32,850 nt of DNA from an uncultured Alphaproteobacteria bacterium. Its GTDB lineage: Bacteria > Pseudomonadota > Alphaproteobacteria > Rhizobiales > Aestuariivirgaceae. The DNA lies in contig CAMFKI010000039.1 in the NCBI GenBank assembly GCA_945957365.1, positions 1-32,850 on the forward strand, given 5' to 3'. Positions 7,625-16,012 of the stretch are shown piece after piece (position 1 is the first letter of the stretch; every line of letters starts with the position of its first letter). A program made the translations under genes and the position numbers. The notes beneath the pieces are model-generated. The model saw only the letters and a program-made list of their open reading frames with translations, was not told the DNA's origin and did not search any database.

Positions 7625-10276
7625 ATGAATCAATCGAACCGCAACGCCGGGCCTGTCCGGCAAACCGTCTGCCTGTGCATGATCGTCAAGAACGAGGCGC
7701 CGGTGATCGCGCGCTGCCTCGACAGCCTGAGGCACATCATCACCCATTGGGTGATCGTCGACACGGGCTCGACAGACGGCACGCAGGACATCATCCGCCG
7801 GCACATGGCGGGCATTCCGGGCAAGCTCCATGAGCGGGCCTGGGTGGATTTCGCCCACAACCGTTCCGAGGCGCTGGACCTGGCCCGCCCCAATGGCGAC
7901 TATTCCCTGATCATCGACGCGGACGATGCGCTGGAACTGCCTGCCGGCTACCGCCTGCCGCAGCTCATCGACGATTGCTACACCGTCGACATCCGCGACG
8001 GGGCGCTGCTCTACCAACGCAAGCAGCTGGTCAGCAATCGACTGCGGTGGTTCTATCGCGGCGTCCTCCATGAATTCATCGAGAGCGAGGGGCCGCACTC
8101 GACAGGTCATCTCGGCATCACCATGCGCCGCAACCATGACGGCGCGCGCCGCCGCGATCCCGAGACCTACCGGCGCGATGCCGCGGTGCTGGCGCGCGCG
8201 CTGGCCAGCGAGGCCGACCCCATGCTCAGGTCGCGCTACACCTTCTACCTCGCCCAGAGCTACCGCGACTGCAACGAGGCCGAGAAGGCCATCAAGGCCT
8301 ATCTCGAGCGCGCCCAGATGGGCGGCTGGCAGGAAGAGGTCTATGTCAGCCTCTACCAGGCGGCAAAGCTCAAGGAAGCCCGCGGCTACCCCGATCAGGA
8401 GGTGCTGGCCGCCTATCGCGCCGCCACCGAGGCCCTGCCGACGCGCGCCGAGGCCGCCCATGCAGCCAGCCGCTTCTGCCGTAACAAGAAATTCTATGCC
8501 CAGGGCTATGACCTCGCCCGCCAGGCGCTGGCCCTGCCGTCGCCGGTGGGCGGCCTGTTCGCCGAGCCGTGGGTCTATGAAACCGGGCTGCTCGACGAAT
8601 TTGCCGTCAATGCCTACTGGTCGGGCCACTATGGCGAATGCCTCGATGCCTGCATCAAGCTGCTGGAATCCGGCAAGCTCGGCAGCGCCGATGTGGCGCG
8701 CATTGCCGGCAACGCCCGTTTCGCGCGTGACAAGCTGGGCGGCGAGGGCAAGGCCCCGGACCTCGGTCCGCGCGGCGCCTCGAGCTACCAGACCGAGCAC
8801 CGGCTCGACCCGGCGCCGCCGCCGCGCGAGGCCCGCGCCGCGACGCCCAAGGTGCTGCTGGCCATCCTGGCCAAGCAGAAGGAGCCCGCCCTTCCGCTCT
8901 ACCTGCAGTGCATCGAGGAGCTGGACTATCCGAAGTCCGCGATCGTCCTCTATATCCGCACCAACAACAACCGCGACAATACCGAGGCCATCCTGCGCGA
9001 CTGGGTGGCGCGGGTCGGCAAGCATTATGCCGGCGTGGAGTTCGACGCGACGGACGTCGAGCAGCCGGTGCAGAGCTTCGGCGTCCATGAATGGAACGCC
9101 ACCCGCTTCAGGGTGCTGGGCCACATCCGCAACGTCAGCCTGCAGAAGACCAGGGAACACGATTGCGACTTCTACTTCGTCTGCGACGTCGACAACTTCA
9201 TCCGCCCCTGCACGCTTTCCGAACTGGTGGACGTCAACCTGCCGGTGGTGGCGCCGCTGCTGCGCTGCGTCACCGCCAACGATCCCTATTCGAACTACCA
9301 TGCCGACATCGACGAGCGCGGCTACTACCGCAACTGCGACCAGTACTACTGGATCCTGAACCGCTGGGTGCGCGGGCTGTTCGAGGTGCCGGTCGTGCAC
9401 TGCACCTATCTCGTCCGGCGCGACGTGATCGACCGCCTGACCTACATCGACGGCAGCGACCGCCATGAATACGTGGTGTTCTCGGACAGTGCACGCCAGG
9501 CCGGCATTGCCCAATATTTCGACAACCGCCACATCTACGGCTACCTCGCCTTCGACGAGGGAGCCACGGGCCACGTCGCGGGCGGATTCGACATCGCGCG
9601 CCGCCTCATGGCGGAAGGCGAGGAGCAGCTCGAATTGCCTGCCGCCGAGGTGTTCTCGGAGGTCTATGCCAGCAAGGCCTGGGGCAGCCCGGCGAGCCCC
9701 GACGCGCCGTTCTATCCCGGCCCCGGCGCCAGCGATGCGGCGGTGGTGGGGGCCTATGTCGACGCGGTCGGCGCCTTCCTGCAGTCGCTGGGAAAACCCG
9801 CCGTCGTCGATCTCGGCTGTGGCGATTTCCGCGTCACCGCGCAGCTCCGCAAGGCCTGTGGCCGCCTTGTCGCCTGCGACGCGGTGCCCGACCTCATCGC
9901 CTTCAACCGCAAGGTCTACCGCGCCCTTGACGTCGATTTCCGCGTGGCTGACATCTCGCGCGACCCGCTGCCGGAGGGCGAGGTGGCGATCCTGCGCCAG
10001 GTGCTGCAGCACCTCAGCAACGCCGCGATCGCCCGGACCCTCGCGCAGGTCGCCGGGCGCTACAAGTATTTGGTGGTCACCGAGCACCTGCCGTCCGCAG
10101 TGGATTTCGTGCCCAACGTCAACATCGTGACGGGGGCGGGAACGCGGCTGCGGCTCGGCAGCGGCGTGGTGCTCACAGCACCGCCCTTCAACCTGAAGGT
10201 CGCGAGCCAGCAGGTGCTGTGCGAGACATCACAGCTGGGCGGCATCATCCGCACCACCGCCTATGGCCTGGAATGA
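7625..10276 (+). CDS. Three-module glycosyltransferase / glycosyltransferase / methyltransferase
   Basis: This 883-residue protein appears to combine two glycosyltransferases and a methyltransferase. Residues 14 to about 160 form a family-2 (GT-A) domain: VCLCMIVKNEAPVIARCLDS, VIVDTGSTDGTQDI and the acidic metal site D98-A-D-D101. Residues 180-390 are helical and repeat-like (TPR-type; FYLAQSYRDCNEAEKAIKAY). Residues 407-660 start with PKVLLAILAKQKEPALPLYL and contain RTNNNRDNTEAILRDW, D521-V-D523, PYSNYHADIDERGYY and VPVVHCTYL. This order closely parallels the N-terminal domain of animal collagen galactosyltransferases. Residues from about 690 to the end are a SAM methyltransferase (VVDLGCGDFRV, near residue 729). 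No membrane segment or signal is seen, so it should act in the cytoplasm on a surface glycan or glycoprotein; this is inferred. The ATG at 7625 is chosen because the GT2 fold begins just after it. Confidence 0.85.
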   Translation: MNQSNRNAGPVRQTVCLCMIVKNEAPVIARCLDSLRHIITHWVIVDTGSTDGTQDIIRRHMAGIPGKLHERAWVDFAHNRSEALDLARPNGDYSLIIDADDALELPAGYRLPQLIDDCYTVDIRDGALLYQRKQLVSNRLRWFYRGVLHEFIESEGPHSTGHLGITMRRNHDGARRRDPETYRRDAAVLARALASEADPMLRSRYTFYLAQSYRDCNEAEKAIKAYLERAQMGGWQEEVYVSLYQAAKLKEARGYPDQEVLAAYRAATEALPTRAEAAHAASRFCRNKKFYAQGYDLARQALALPSPVGGLFAEPWVYETGLLDEFAVNAYWSGHYGECLDACIKLLESGKLGSADVARIAGNARFARDKLGGEGKAPDLGPRGASSYQTEHRLDPAPPPREARAATPKVLLAILAKQKEPALPLYLQCIEELDYPKSAIVLYIRTNNNRDNTEAILRDWVARVGKHYAGVEFDATDVEQPVQSFGVHEWNATRFRVLGHIRNVSLQKTREHDCDFYFVCDVDNFIRPCTLSELVDVNLPVVAPLLRCVTANDPYSNYHADIDERGYYRNCDQYYWILNRWVRGLFEVPVVHCTYLVRRDVIDRLTYIDGSDRHEYVVFSDSARQAGIAQYFDNRHIYGYLAFDEGATGHVAGGFDIARRLMAEGEEQLELPAAEVFSEVYASKAWGSPASPDAPFYPGPGASDAAVVGAYVDAVGAFLQSLGKPAVVDLGCGDFRVTAQLRKACGRLVACDAVPDLIAFNRKVYRALDVDFRVADISRDPLPEGEVAILRQVLQHLSNAAIARTLAQVAGRYKYLVVTEHLPSAVDFVPNVNIVTGAGTRLRLGSGVVLTAPPFNLKVASQQVLCETSQLGGIIRTTAYGLE

Positions 10277-10313
10277 CGTCGCCGCCACCGCCGTCCTTTC
10301 ACCCGACGTAAGG

Positions 10314-10343
10314 TTGACAATTCGGGTGGCGTGGCGGAACCTT
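10314..10343 (+). promoter_or_regulatory. Candidate promoter of the polyamine-type ABC operon
   Basis: A consensus TTGACA -35 box lies at 10314-10319. The only -10 candidates at 17-18 bp spacing (GAACCT/AACCTT, around 10337-10343) are weak. If this is the promoter, translation cannot start at the GTG at 10331, which supports the GTG at 10370. Confidence 0.4.
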
Positions 10344-10369
10344 GGGCCAGTTTACTTATCCCGGGCATC

Positions 10370-11395
10370 GTGAGCGACTTTCCCAGCGTCATCGAATTCC
10401 GCCAGGTCACCAAGCGCTTCGGCGACGTGGTGGCCGTGGCCGACAACGACCTCGCGGTGAAGGCGGGCGAGTTCCTGTCGATCCTCGGTCCCTCCGGCTG
10501 CGGCAAGACCACGTCGCTGCGCATGATGGCGGGCTTCGAGCAGCCTTCGACCGGCGAGGTCTTCATCCGGGGCGAGAACGTCACCGGCGTTCCCGCCTAC
10601 CGCCGGCCGGTCAACATGGTGTTCCAGCACTATGCGCTGTTCCCGCATCTCTCGGTGGCCGACAACGTCTCCTACGGCCTGCGGCAGCGCAGCCCGAAGC
10701 CGTCGAAGGCCGAGACCGACCGCGCCGTGGACGAGGCGCTCGCCATGGTCCGCCTCGAAGGCTATGGCAAGCGCCGCAGCTACGAGTTGTCGGGCGGCCA
10801 GCAGCAGCGCGTGGCGCTGGCGCGCGCCCTGATCAACCGCCCAGCCGTGCTGCTCCTCGACGAGCCGCTCGCGGCGCTCGACCGCAAGCTCCGCCGCGAC
10901 ATGCAGATCGAGCTGCAGAACCTGCAGCGCGACGTCGGCATCACCTTCCTGCTCGTCACGCATGACCAGGAAGAGGCGCTGTCGATGTCGGACCGCGTCT
11001 GCGTCATGCGCGAAGGCCGCATCGTGCAGACGGGGAGCCCGCGCGAACTCTACGACAAGCCGGTCAACCGCTATGTCGCGGACTTCGTCGGCAAGACCAA
11101 TTTCTTCGATGGCCCGTCGGCCTCCGAAGTGGTGAGCGTCAGGCCCGAGCAGATCGAGATCGCCGCCAGCCTCGGGCAACTGCCGGAAGGCCTGTTGGCG
11201 CGCCTGCCGGTCAAGGTCCTGAACCGCATCTTCCTCGGCGAGCACACCGAATACGTGGTGGCGAGCGACAGGCTCGGCGAATTCATGGTGATGGCCCCGC
11301 GGAAGTCCGAGCGCGACGCGGGCGTCTACGACATCGGCGACACGATCGCCGCGGGGTGGCGCGCCGAGGCAGAGCGTATCCTGCCCAATACGTGA
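10370..11395 (+). CDS. PotA-like ABC transporter ATP-binding protein
   Basis: This is the ATPase of a polyamine-type (spermidine/putrescine class) importer encoded by the next three genes. The 341-residue protein carries Walker A GPSGCGKTT at residues 40-48, a Q-loop in NMVFQHYALFPHLSV, the signature LSGGQQQR, Walker B VLLLDEPLAALD and the switch histidine in LLVTHDQEEA. A C-terminal TOBE-type domain follows from about residue 240 (VSVRPEQIEI). The start is uncertain. The GTG at 10370 begins the conserved SDFPSVIEF segment and lies downstream of a TTGACA box. The GTG at 10331 would add 13 unconserved residues. Neither has a good Shine-Dalgarno sequence. Confidence 0.92.
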   Translation: MSDFPSVIEFRQVTKRFGDVVAVADNDLAVKAGEFLSILGPSGCGKTTSLRMMAGFEQPSTGEVFIRGENVTGVPAYRRPVNMVFQHYALFPHLSVADNVSYGLRQRSPKPSKAETDRAVDEALAMVRLEGYGKRRSYELSGGQQQRVALARALINRPAVLLLDEPLAALDRKLRRDMQIELQNLQRDVGITFLLVTHDQEEALSMSDRVCVMREGRIVQTGSPRELYDKPVNRYVADFVGKTNFFDGPSASEVVSVRPEQIEIAASLGQLPEGLLARLPVKVLNRIFLGEHTEYVVASDRLGEFMVMAPRKSERDAGVYDIGDTIAAGWRAEAERILPNT

Positions 11396-11429
11396 CGACA
11401 CAACAAAACAAAACTCAGGGAGAAGACAC

Positions 11430-12581
11430 ATGACCAAGCATCCGGACCATATCTCTGCCGAGAAATTCGTGGAGGAACTCCGCCGCTACCAGAAGGGCAG
11501 CGTCAGCCGCCGCCACTTCCTCGCCGTCACGGGCCTCGGCCTCGCCACCGCCGTGCTCAGCAGCGCGGTTCCGGGCCTGAGGCCGCGGAAGGCCTATGCC
11601 GGCCTCACGGGCACGCTGAACGTGACGACCTGGCCCAACTACTTCAGCCAGGAGAACTACGACAACTTCACCAAGAGGACCGGCGTGCCGATCAACGTCA
11701 ACGTCTTCGGCTCCAACGAGGAGATGCTGGCCAAGCTGCAGGCCGGCTCCACCGGCTGGGACGTGCTGGTGCCCACCAACTACACGATCTCGACCTACAA
11801 GAAGCTCGACCTGATCGAGCCCCTGGATCTCAAGCTCTTCCCCAGCTACGACCCGAGCCAGCAGGATCCGCGCTTCCTCGGCCCAGGCACCATCGACGGC
11901 GTCGTCTATGCCGTGCCGAAGGACTGGGGCACCACCGGCTTCATCGTCAACACCAAGTCGACCAAGGAGAACCCGGTCACCTGGAAGGACTTCTTCGCGG
12001 CGACGCAGGGCCCGCTCTCCGGCAAGGTCACGGTGCACGACTACCAGCTCACCACCATCGGCAGCGCCGCGGTGTCGCTCGGCTATGATTTCAACACCGT
12101 CGACAAGGCACAGCTCGCCGAGGTCGAGAAGCTGCTGATCGCCACGAAGCCGCATCTCTTCGGCATCACCTCGGACTATCAGCCCGCCATGCGCAATGGC
12201 GATGCCATCATGGCCATGTGCTGGACCAACGATGCCTCGCAGCTCAACCGCGACATTCCCGAGATGAGCTACCGCCTCGGCAAGGACGGCGGCGAGATCT
12301 GGGTCGACCACTACGCCGTGATCAAGGGTGCGCCCAACCGCGACGCGGCCTATGCCTTCCTCGACTACATCCTGACGCCGGAGATCAACGCCAAGGAAAT
12401 CGAGTCGCACGGCACGCCGTCCACCGACGCGCGCGTCATCAAGCTGCTGCCGGATTCGATCACCAAGAACCCGATCCTCTATCCGGCGCAGGAATCGCTC
12501 TCGAAGCTGGAGTTCGGTGCGGCCGAAACCCTTACCAACCCGGACCGCGCCGAACTCATGGCGCGCTTCAAGTCGGCGTAA
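11430..12581 (+). CDS. PotD-like substrate-binding protein, Tat-exported
   Basis: This 383-residue periplasmic binding protein is of the spermidine/putrescine class (family 1 binding fold). It carries a twin-arginine signal at residues 26-31 (SRRHFL), a hydrophobic stretch, and a likely cleavage after AYA (residue 57). The mature part starts with LTGTLNVTTWPNYFSQENYD, typical of PotD/PotF relatives, and includes VPKDWGTTGFIVN and the late WVDHYAVIKGAPN segment. It lies 34 bp after the ATPase gene with GGGAGAAG before the ATG. Tat export implies folding in the cytoplasm before transport. The ligand could be a polyamine or a related cationic compound; this is not proven. Confidence 0.9.
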   Translation: MTKHPDHISAEKFVEELRRYQKGSVSRRHFLAVTGLGLATAVLSSAVPGLRPRKAYAGLTGTLNVTTWPNYFSQENYDNFTKRTGVPINVNVFGSNEEMLAKLQAGSTGWDVLVPTNYTISTYKKLDLIEPLDLKLFPSYDPSQQDPRFLGPGTIDGVVYAVPKDWGTTGFIVNTKSTKENPVTWKDFFAATQGPLSGKVTVHDYQLTTIGSAAVSLGYDFNTVDKAQLAEVEKLLIATKPHLFGITSDYQPAMRNGDAIMAMCWTNDASQLNRDIPEMSYRLGKDGGEIWVDHYAVIKGAPNRDAAYAFLDYILTPEINAKEIESHGTPSTDARVIKLLPDSITKNPILYPAQESLSKLEFGAAETLTNPDRAELMARFKSA

Positions 12582-12599
12582 GGCGACGTCCCCAGAATT

Positions 12600-12680
12600 T
12601 CACCTTGCGCGGGCTTGACCCGCGCATCCTTTTCCCTTGCTCAGCGAAAAGGATGGCCGGGTCAAGCCCGGCCAAGGTGA
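12600..12680. repeat. Family B palindromic repeat, copy 2, inside the ABC operon
   Basis: TCACCTTGCGCGGGCTTGAC at the left pairs with GGGTCAAGCCCGGCCAAGGTGA at the right. An internal AGCGAAAAGGAT / ATCCTTTTC complement extends the hairpin. It fills most of the 112 bp between the binding-protein gene and the first permease gene. A stable hairpin here could protect the upstream mRNA and lower permease expression relative to the binding protein. Confidence 0.75.
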
Positions 12681-12693
12681 GAGGAGGGGAAGT

Positions 12694-13566
12694 TTGAACG
12701 CATCCATGACCGAAACCCAGCGTCCCAAGCTCGTGACGGCCCTGCTGCTCCTGCCGGCGGGGCTGTTCTTCGTGTTCCTGCTGCTGGTGCCGCTGGTCGT
12801 GGTGCTCGTCTTCTCCTTCGGCGAACGGGCGCCGGCGGGCGGCTACCTGCCGGCCTTCACGCTGCAGAACTACATGGACCTGCCGGCGCGCGGAAAGGCC
12901 TTCTTCAACACGCTCACCCTGGCGCCGCTCGGCACGCTGCTGACGGCGCTCTTCGCCTTCCCCATGGCCTATTTCCTGGCGGTGAAGACCAGCCCCAGGT
13001 GGCGCGTGGCGCTGCTCATCCTGGTCATGGCGCCGTTCTGGACCAGCCAGCTGCTGCGCTATTATTCCTGGATGATCATCCTCGGCAACAAGGGCCTTCC
13101 CAGCCTGCTGGCGCTCGTCGGGCTCACCGACGTGCGCATCATCAACACGCCGGTGGCCGTGCTCATCGGCGCGGTCTACGGCTACCTGCCGCTGATGGTG
13201 CCGCCGATCTATGTCTCCCTCGAAAAGCTCGACAAGCGCCTGCTCGAGGCCTCGGCCGACCTCGGCGCCACGCCGGCGCGCACCTTCCTGCAGGTCACGC
13301 TGCCACTGGCGCTGCCGGGCGTCGCCACCGGCTCCATGCTGGTCTTCATCCTGCTGATGGGCGACTACATCCTGCCGCAGTTCCTGGGCGGCGGTAAGGT
13401 GTTCTTCATCGGCAACGCGCTGGTCGACCTGTTCCTCCAGTCGCGCAACTGGCCCTTCGGTGCGGCGGTCTCCGTGGCGCTGGTGATCATCATGTTCGTC
13501 ACCATCTATTTCTACATGCGCTTCGTGCTGTCGAAGACCGATACGCGCCGCGCGGCGCTGGTGTGA
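12694..13566 (+). CDS. PotB-like ABC transporter permease
   Basis: This 290-residue inner-membrane protein has about six hydrophobic segments. The first is LVTALLLLPAGLFFVFLLL. The conserved permease loop that contacts the ATPase is at EASADLGATPARTFLQVTLP, with L-P-L-A-L-P-G-V following. The YYSWMIILGNKG segment is typical of PotB-type proteins. The TTG at 12694 is preferred because GAGGAGGGG (12681-12689) is at good spacing; the in-frame ATG at 12706 is the alternative and would be 18 or more bases from that site. It pairs with the next gene, which it almost touches, to form the transmembrane channel. Confidence 0.9.
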   Translation: MNASMTETQRPKLVTALLLLPAGLFFVFLLLVPLVVVLVFSFGERAPAGGYLPAFTLQNYMDLPARGKAFFNTLTLAPLGTLLTALFAFPMAYFLAVKTSPRWRVALLILVMAPFWTSQLLRYYSWMIILGNKGLPSLLALVGLTDVRIINTPVAVLIGAVYGYLPLMVPPIYVSLEKLDKRLLEASADLGATPARTFLQVTLPLALPGVATGSMLVFILLMGDYILPQFLGGGKVFFIGNALVDLFLQSRNWPFGAAVSVALVIIMFVTIYFYMRFVLSKTDTRRAALV

Positions 13567-13575
13567 GGTGACGTG

Positions 13576-14382
13576 ATGCTCCGCGCCTATGCCATCTGCG
13601 TCTACATCTTCCTCTACCTGCCGATCACGCTGATCGTGTTCTTCTCCTTCAATGCCGGCAAATACGCCATGTCGTGGGAGGGCTTCTCGATCTACTGGTA
13701 CGGCAAGGCCTTCTCCAACCCGCTGATCATGGGGGCACTCAGGACATCCGTCATCATCGCGCTGTCCACCGCCATACTGTCGGCCATCATCGGCACGCTG
13801 ACCGCCCTTGGCCTCGAGCGCACCAGGGGGTGGCTGCGCATCACCTTCGATGCGCTGATCTACATCGCCATCATGGTGCCGGGCATCGTCATCGGCATCT
13901 CGACGCTGATCGCCTTCGTGTCGTTCTTCGACCTGATCAATCCCTCGCTCGCCGGCCTCGGCATCAAGCTGCAGATGGGCACCTGGGCGGTGATCGCGGC
14001 GCATGTGCTGTTCAACATCGCCGTCGTGGCACTCCTCGTGCGGGCCCGACTGCAGGGCATGGACCGCAGCCTCGTCGATGCCTCGGAGGACCTCTACGCC
14101 ACGCCCATGGGCACCTTCCGCCAGGTGGTGCTGCCCCTTCTGGCGCCCTCGATCCTCGCCGGCTTCCTCTTGGCCTTCACCTTCTCCTTCGAGGATTTCA
14201 TCATCGCCTATTTCGTGTCGGGGCCGGACACGACGCTCCCGATCTACATCTTCTCGTCCATCCGCCGCGGCGTGACACCCGAGATCAACGCCGTGGGCTC
14301 CGTCGTGCTTCTCACGTCCTTCGTGCTGCTGATCGTGGCGCAGGCGGTGCTGCGGCGGGGCGAGAAGACGGCTTCCCCCTAA
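13576..14382 (+). CDS. PotC-like ABC transporter permease
   Basis: This second permease has 268 residues and about six transmembrane helices. It begins with LRAYAICVYIFLYLPITLIV, characteristic of PotC, and carries the EAA-type coupling loop DASEDLYATPMGTFRQVVLP. YGKAFSNPLIMGALRTS matches the conserved first periplasmic region. GAGGTG just after the PotB-like stop fits the ATG at 13576; the GTG immediately before it (13573) is possible. The four-gene set (ATPase, binding protein, two permeases) is complete. The operon ends at the palindromic repeat at 14386. Confidence 0.92.
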   Translation: MLRAYAICVYIFLYLPITLIVFFSFNAGKYAMSWEGFSIYWYGKAFSNPLIMGALRTSVIIALSTAILSAIIGTLTALGLERTRGWLRITFDALIYIAIMVPGIVIGISTLIAFVSFFDLINPSLAGLGIKLQMGTWAVIAAHVLFNIAVVALLVRARLQGMDRSLVDASEDLYATPMGTFRQVVLPLLAPSILAGFLLAFTFSFEDFIIAYFVSGPDTTLPIYIFSSIRRGVTPEINAVGSVVLLTSFVLLIVAQAVLRRGEKTASP

Positions 14383-14385
14383 GGT

Positions 14386-14468
14386 CCGTCACCCCGGCGA
14401 AAGCCGGGGTCCAGCTTCGGGCATCAATCACGTGGAAAGCTGGATCCCGGCCTTCGCCGGGATGACGG
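14386..14468. repeat. Family A palindromic repeat, copy 1 (bipartite)
   Basis: The left palindrome CCCCGGCGAAAGCCGGGG and the right palindrome ATCCCGGCCTTCGCCGGGAT are separated by about 40 bp, and the outer ends GTCA/TGAC are complementary. It lies exactly between the convergent permease and M32 peptidase genes, and ends 2 bp before the peptidase stop. It may serve both as a transcription end. Confidence 0.85.
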
Positions 14469-14470
14469 CT

Positions 14471-15961
14471 TTAATGAGCGAGGTAGCGGTTCTTCAGGTG
14501 GTCTTCGAAATACTTCGCATTCAGCGGCTCGCCCGTGGCCTGCCGCATGATCTCCGGAGTCGACAGCATCGAGGCCTTCGACCAGATGTTCTCTTTCCGC
14601 CAGTGGTTGATCGCGCCGAATTCACCGCGCGCGATGTCCTGCGCAGCATTCGGCACGGCGCGTTCCACGGCGGCCCACTGCTGTGCGGCCATCATGGCGC
14701 CCAGCGTGTAGCTGGGGAAATAGCCGAAGGCGCCTGACGGCCAGTGCACGTCCTGCATCGGGCCGTCCTTGAAGTTGCCGGCGGTGGTGAGGCCGAGATA
14801 CTCCGTCATCTTCGCGTCCCAGGCCTCTGGCACGTCCTTCGCCGCGAGCTTGCCCGTCACCAGTTCCTGTTCGATCTCGAAGCGCAGGATCACATGCAGC
14901 GGGTAGGTCGCCTCGTCGGCATCGACGCGGATGAAGCCGCGCTCCACCCGGTGCACATGCGCCAGCAGGTCGTCGACCGTTACGTCGTCGAGCCCGAGGA
15001 TCTCCCTGGCCTTCGGCAGCGCGAAAGCCCAGAACTCCGGCCGGCGGGAGAGCTGCATCTCCTGGAACAGGCTCTGGCTCTCATGCATGGCCATGCCGCG
15101 CGCCTTCATAGACGGCCAGTGTGACAGGTCGTGCGGCAGGTTCTGCTCGTAGAGCCCATGCCCGGTCTCGTGCAGCATGCCCATGAGCGACGACAGGAAT
15201 TCCTCGCTCTTGTAGCGCGTCGTCATGCGCACGTCGGAGGGCACGCCGCCGCAGAAGGGGTGGTGCGAGATGTCGAGCCGGCCATGGTTGAAGTCGAAGC
15301 CCACGGCCTTCATCAGCTCCAGCCCCAGGGCCTTCTGCTTCTCGATGGGGAAGGGGCCCTTCAAGGCCTTCAGCGGATGCTTCGCCCGCCGCCGCGCCTG
15401 CGCCTCGAGAGCGTCCGGGATGAAGCCCTTGAGGAAGGCCTTGAGGTCGGCGAAGACGCGCGCAATCTCGGCGGAGCGGCTGCCGGGGTCGTACTGCTCC
15501 ACCAGCGCATCATAGGGCGACAGCTTCAGCACCTCGGCGCGCCGTGCGGCCTCCTCCTGTGCGAGCGACACGATGTTCTCGAAGGAGGGGAGGAAGTCGT
15601 TCCAGTCGTTCTTCGCCCGCAGTTGCCGCCACAGCTGCTCGCAGCGCATCGCGGCGCTCACCTGGCGGGCGACGAATTCGGAGGAGAGGCAGGTGCGGTT
15701 GATATAGCTGCGCTTGAATTCGGCGACGGCCGCCTTCTGCGCATCGTCGAGGTCCTCGCCCTCCGCCCTGGCAATCCAGTCGGCGATGTGCGGCGCGGTC
15801 GCCATCTCGTGCGCCATGGAGGCCAATACGCTCATCGCCTCGGTGCGCTTCTCAGCCCCGCCCTCGGGCATGTTCACGGCCTCGTCGACGCCGAGCATGG
15901 ACTGGGCATGGCCTATGGCTTCGAGGCGGCGGCAGAGATGGTCGAGTTCGGCGAATGACAT
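14471..15961 (-). CDS. Carboxypeptidase M32 (Taq family metallopeptidase)
   Basis: This zinc- or cobalt-dependent carboxypeptidase removes amino acids from peptide C-termini in the cytoplasm. The 496-residue length is typical. The active-site motif H264-E-T-G-H268 (MLHETGHGLYEQNL) is intact and followed about 30 residues later by MHESQSLFQE, which supplies the third ligand. The family's IRVDADEATYPLHVILRFE segment is also clear. The ATG at 15961 is preceded by TTTGAGGAAAAC, a good Shine-Dalgarno sequence. It lies 51 bp after the carbohydrate kinase and could share its transcript, but no functional link to it is evident. Confidence 0.95.
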   Translation of the reverse strand: MSFAELDHLCRRLEAIGHAQSMLGVDEAVNMPEGGAEKRTEAMSVLASMAHEMATAPHIADWIARAEGEDLDDAQKAAVAEFKRSYINRTCLSSEFVARQVSAAMRCEQLWRQLRAKNDWNDFLPSFENIVSLAQEEAARRAEVLKLSPYDALVEQYDPGSRSAEIARVFADLKAFLKGFIPDALEAQARRRAKHPLKALKGPFPIEKQKALGLELMKAVGFDFNHGRLDISHHPFCGGVPSDVRMTTRYKSEEFLSSLMGMLHETGHGLYEQNLPHDLSHWPSMKARGMAMHESQSLFQEMQLSRRPEFWAFALPKAREILGLDDVTVDDLLAHVHRVERGFIRVDADEATYPLHVILRFEIEQELVTGKLAAKDVPEAWDAKMTEYLGLTTAGNFKDGPMQDVHWPSGAFGYFPSYTLGAMMAAQQWAAVERAVPNAAQDIARGEFGAINHWRKENIWSKASMLSTPEIMRQATGEPLNAKYFEDHLKNRYLAH

Positions 15962-16012
15962 GGGTTTTCCTCAAATCACGTGGATGGGAGATTTATGGTG
16001 TGCGAGCCCGGC

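Noticed and set aside
7508..10087. 859-codon minus-strand frame opposite the glycosyltransferase
   Set aside because: The plus strand carries clear catalytic motifs over the same span. The antisense translation has no recognisable domain and the typical composition of a shadow frame.
10331..10369. GTG at 10331 as the start of the PotA-like ATPase
   Set aside because: It would lie between the -35 and -10 positions of the only good promoter candidate and adds 13 residues without similarity to the family. It remains possible, since neither start has a clear ribosome-binding site.
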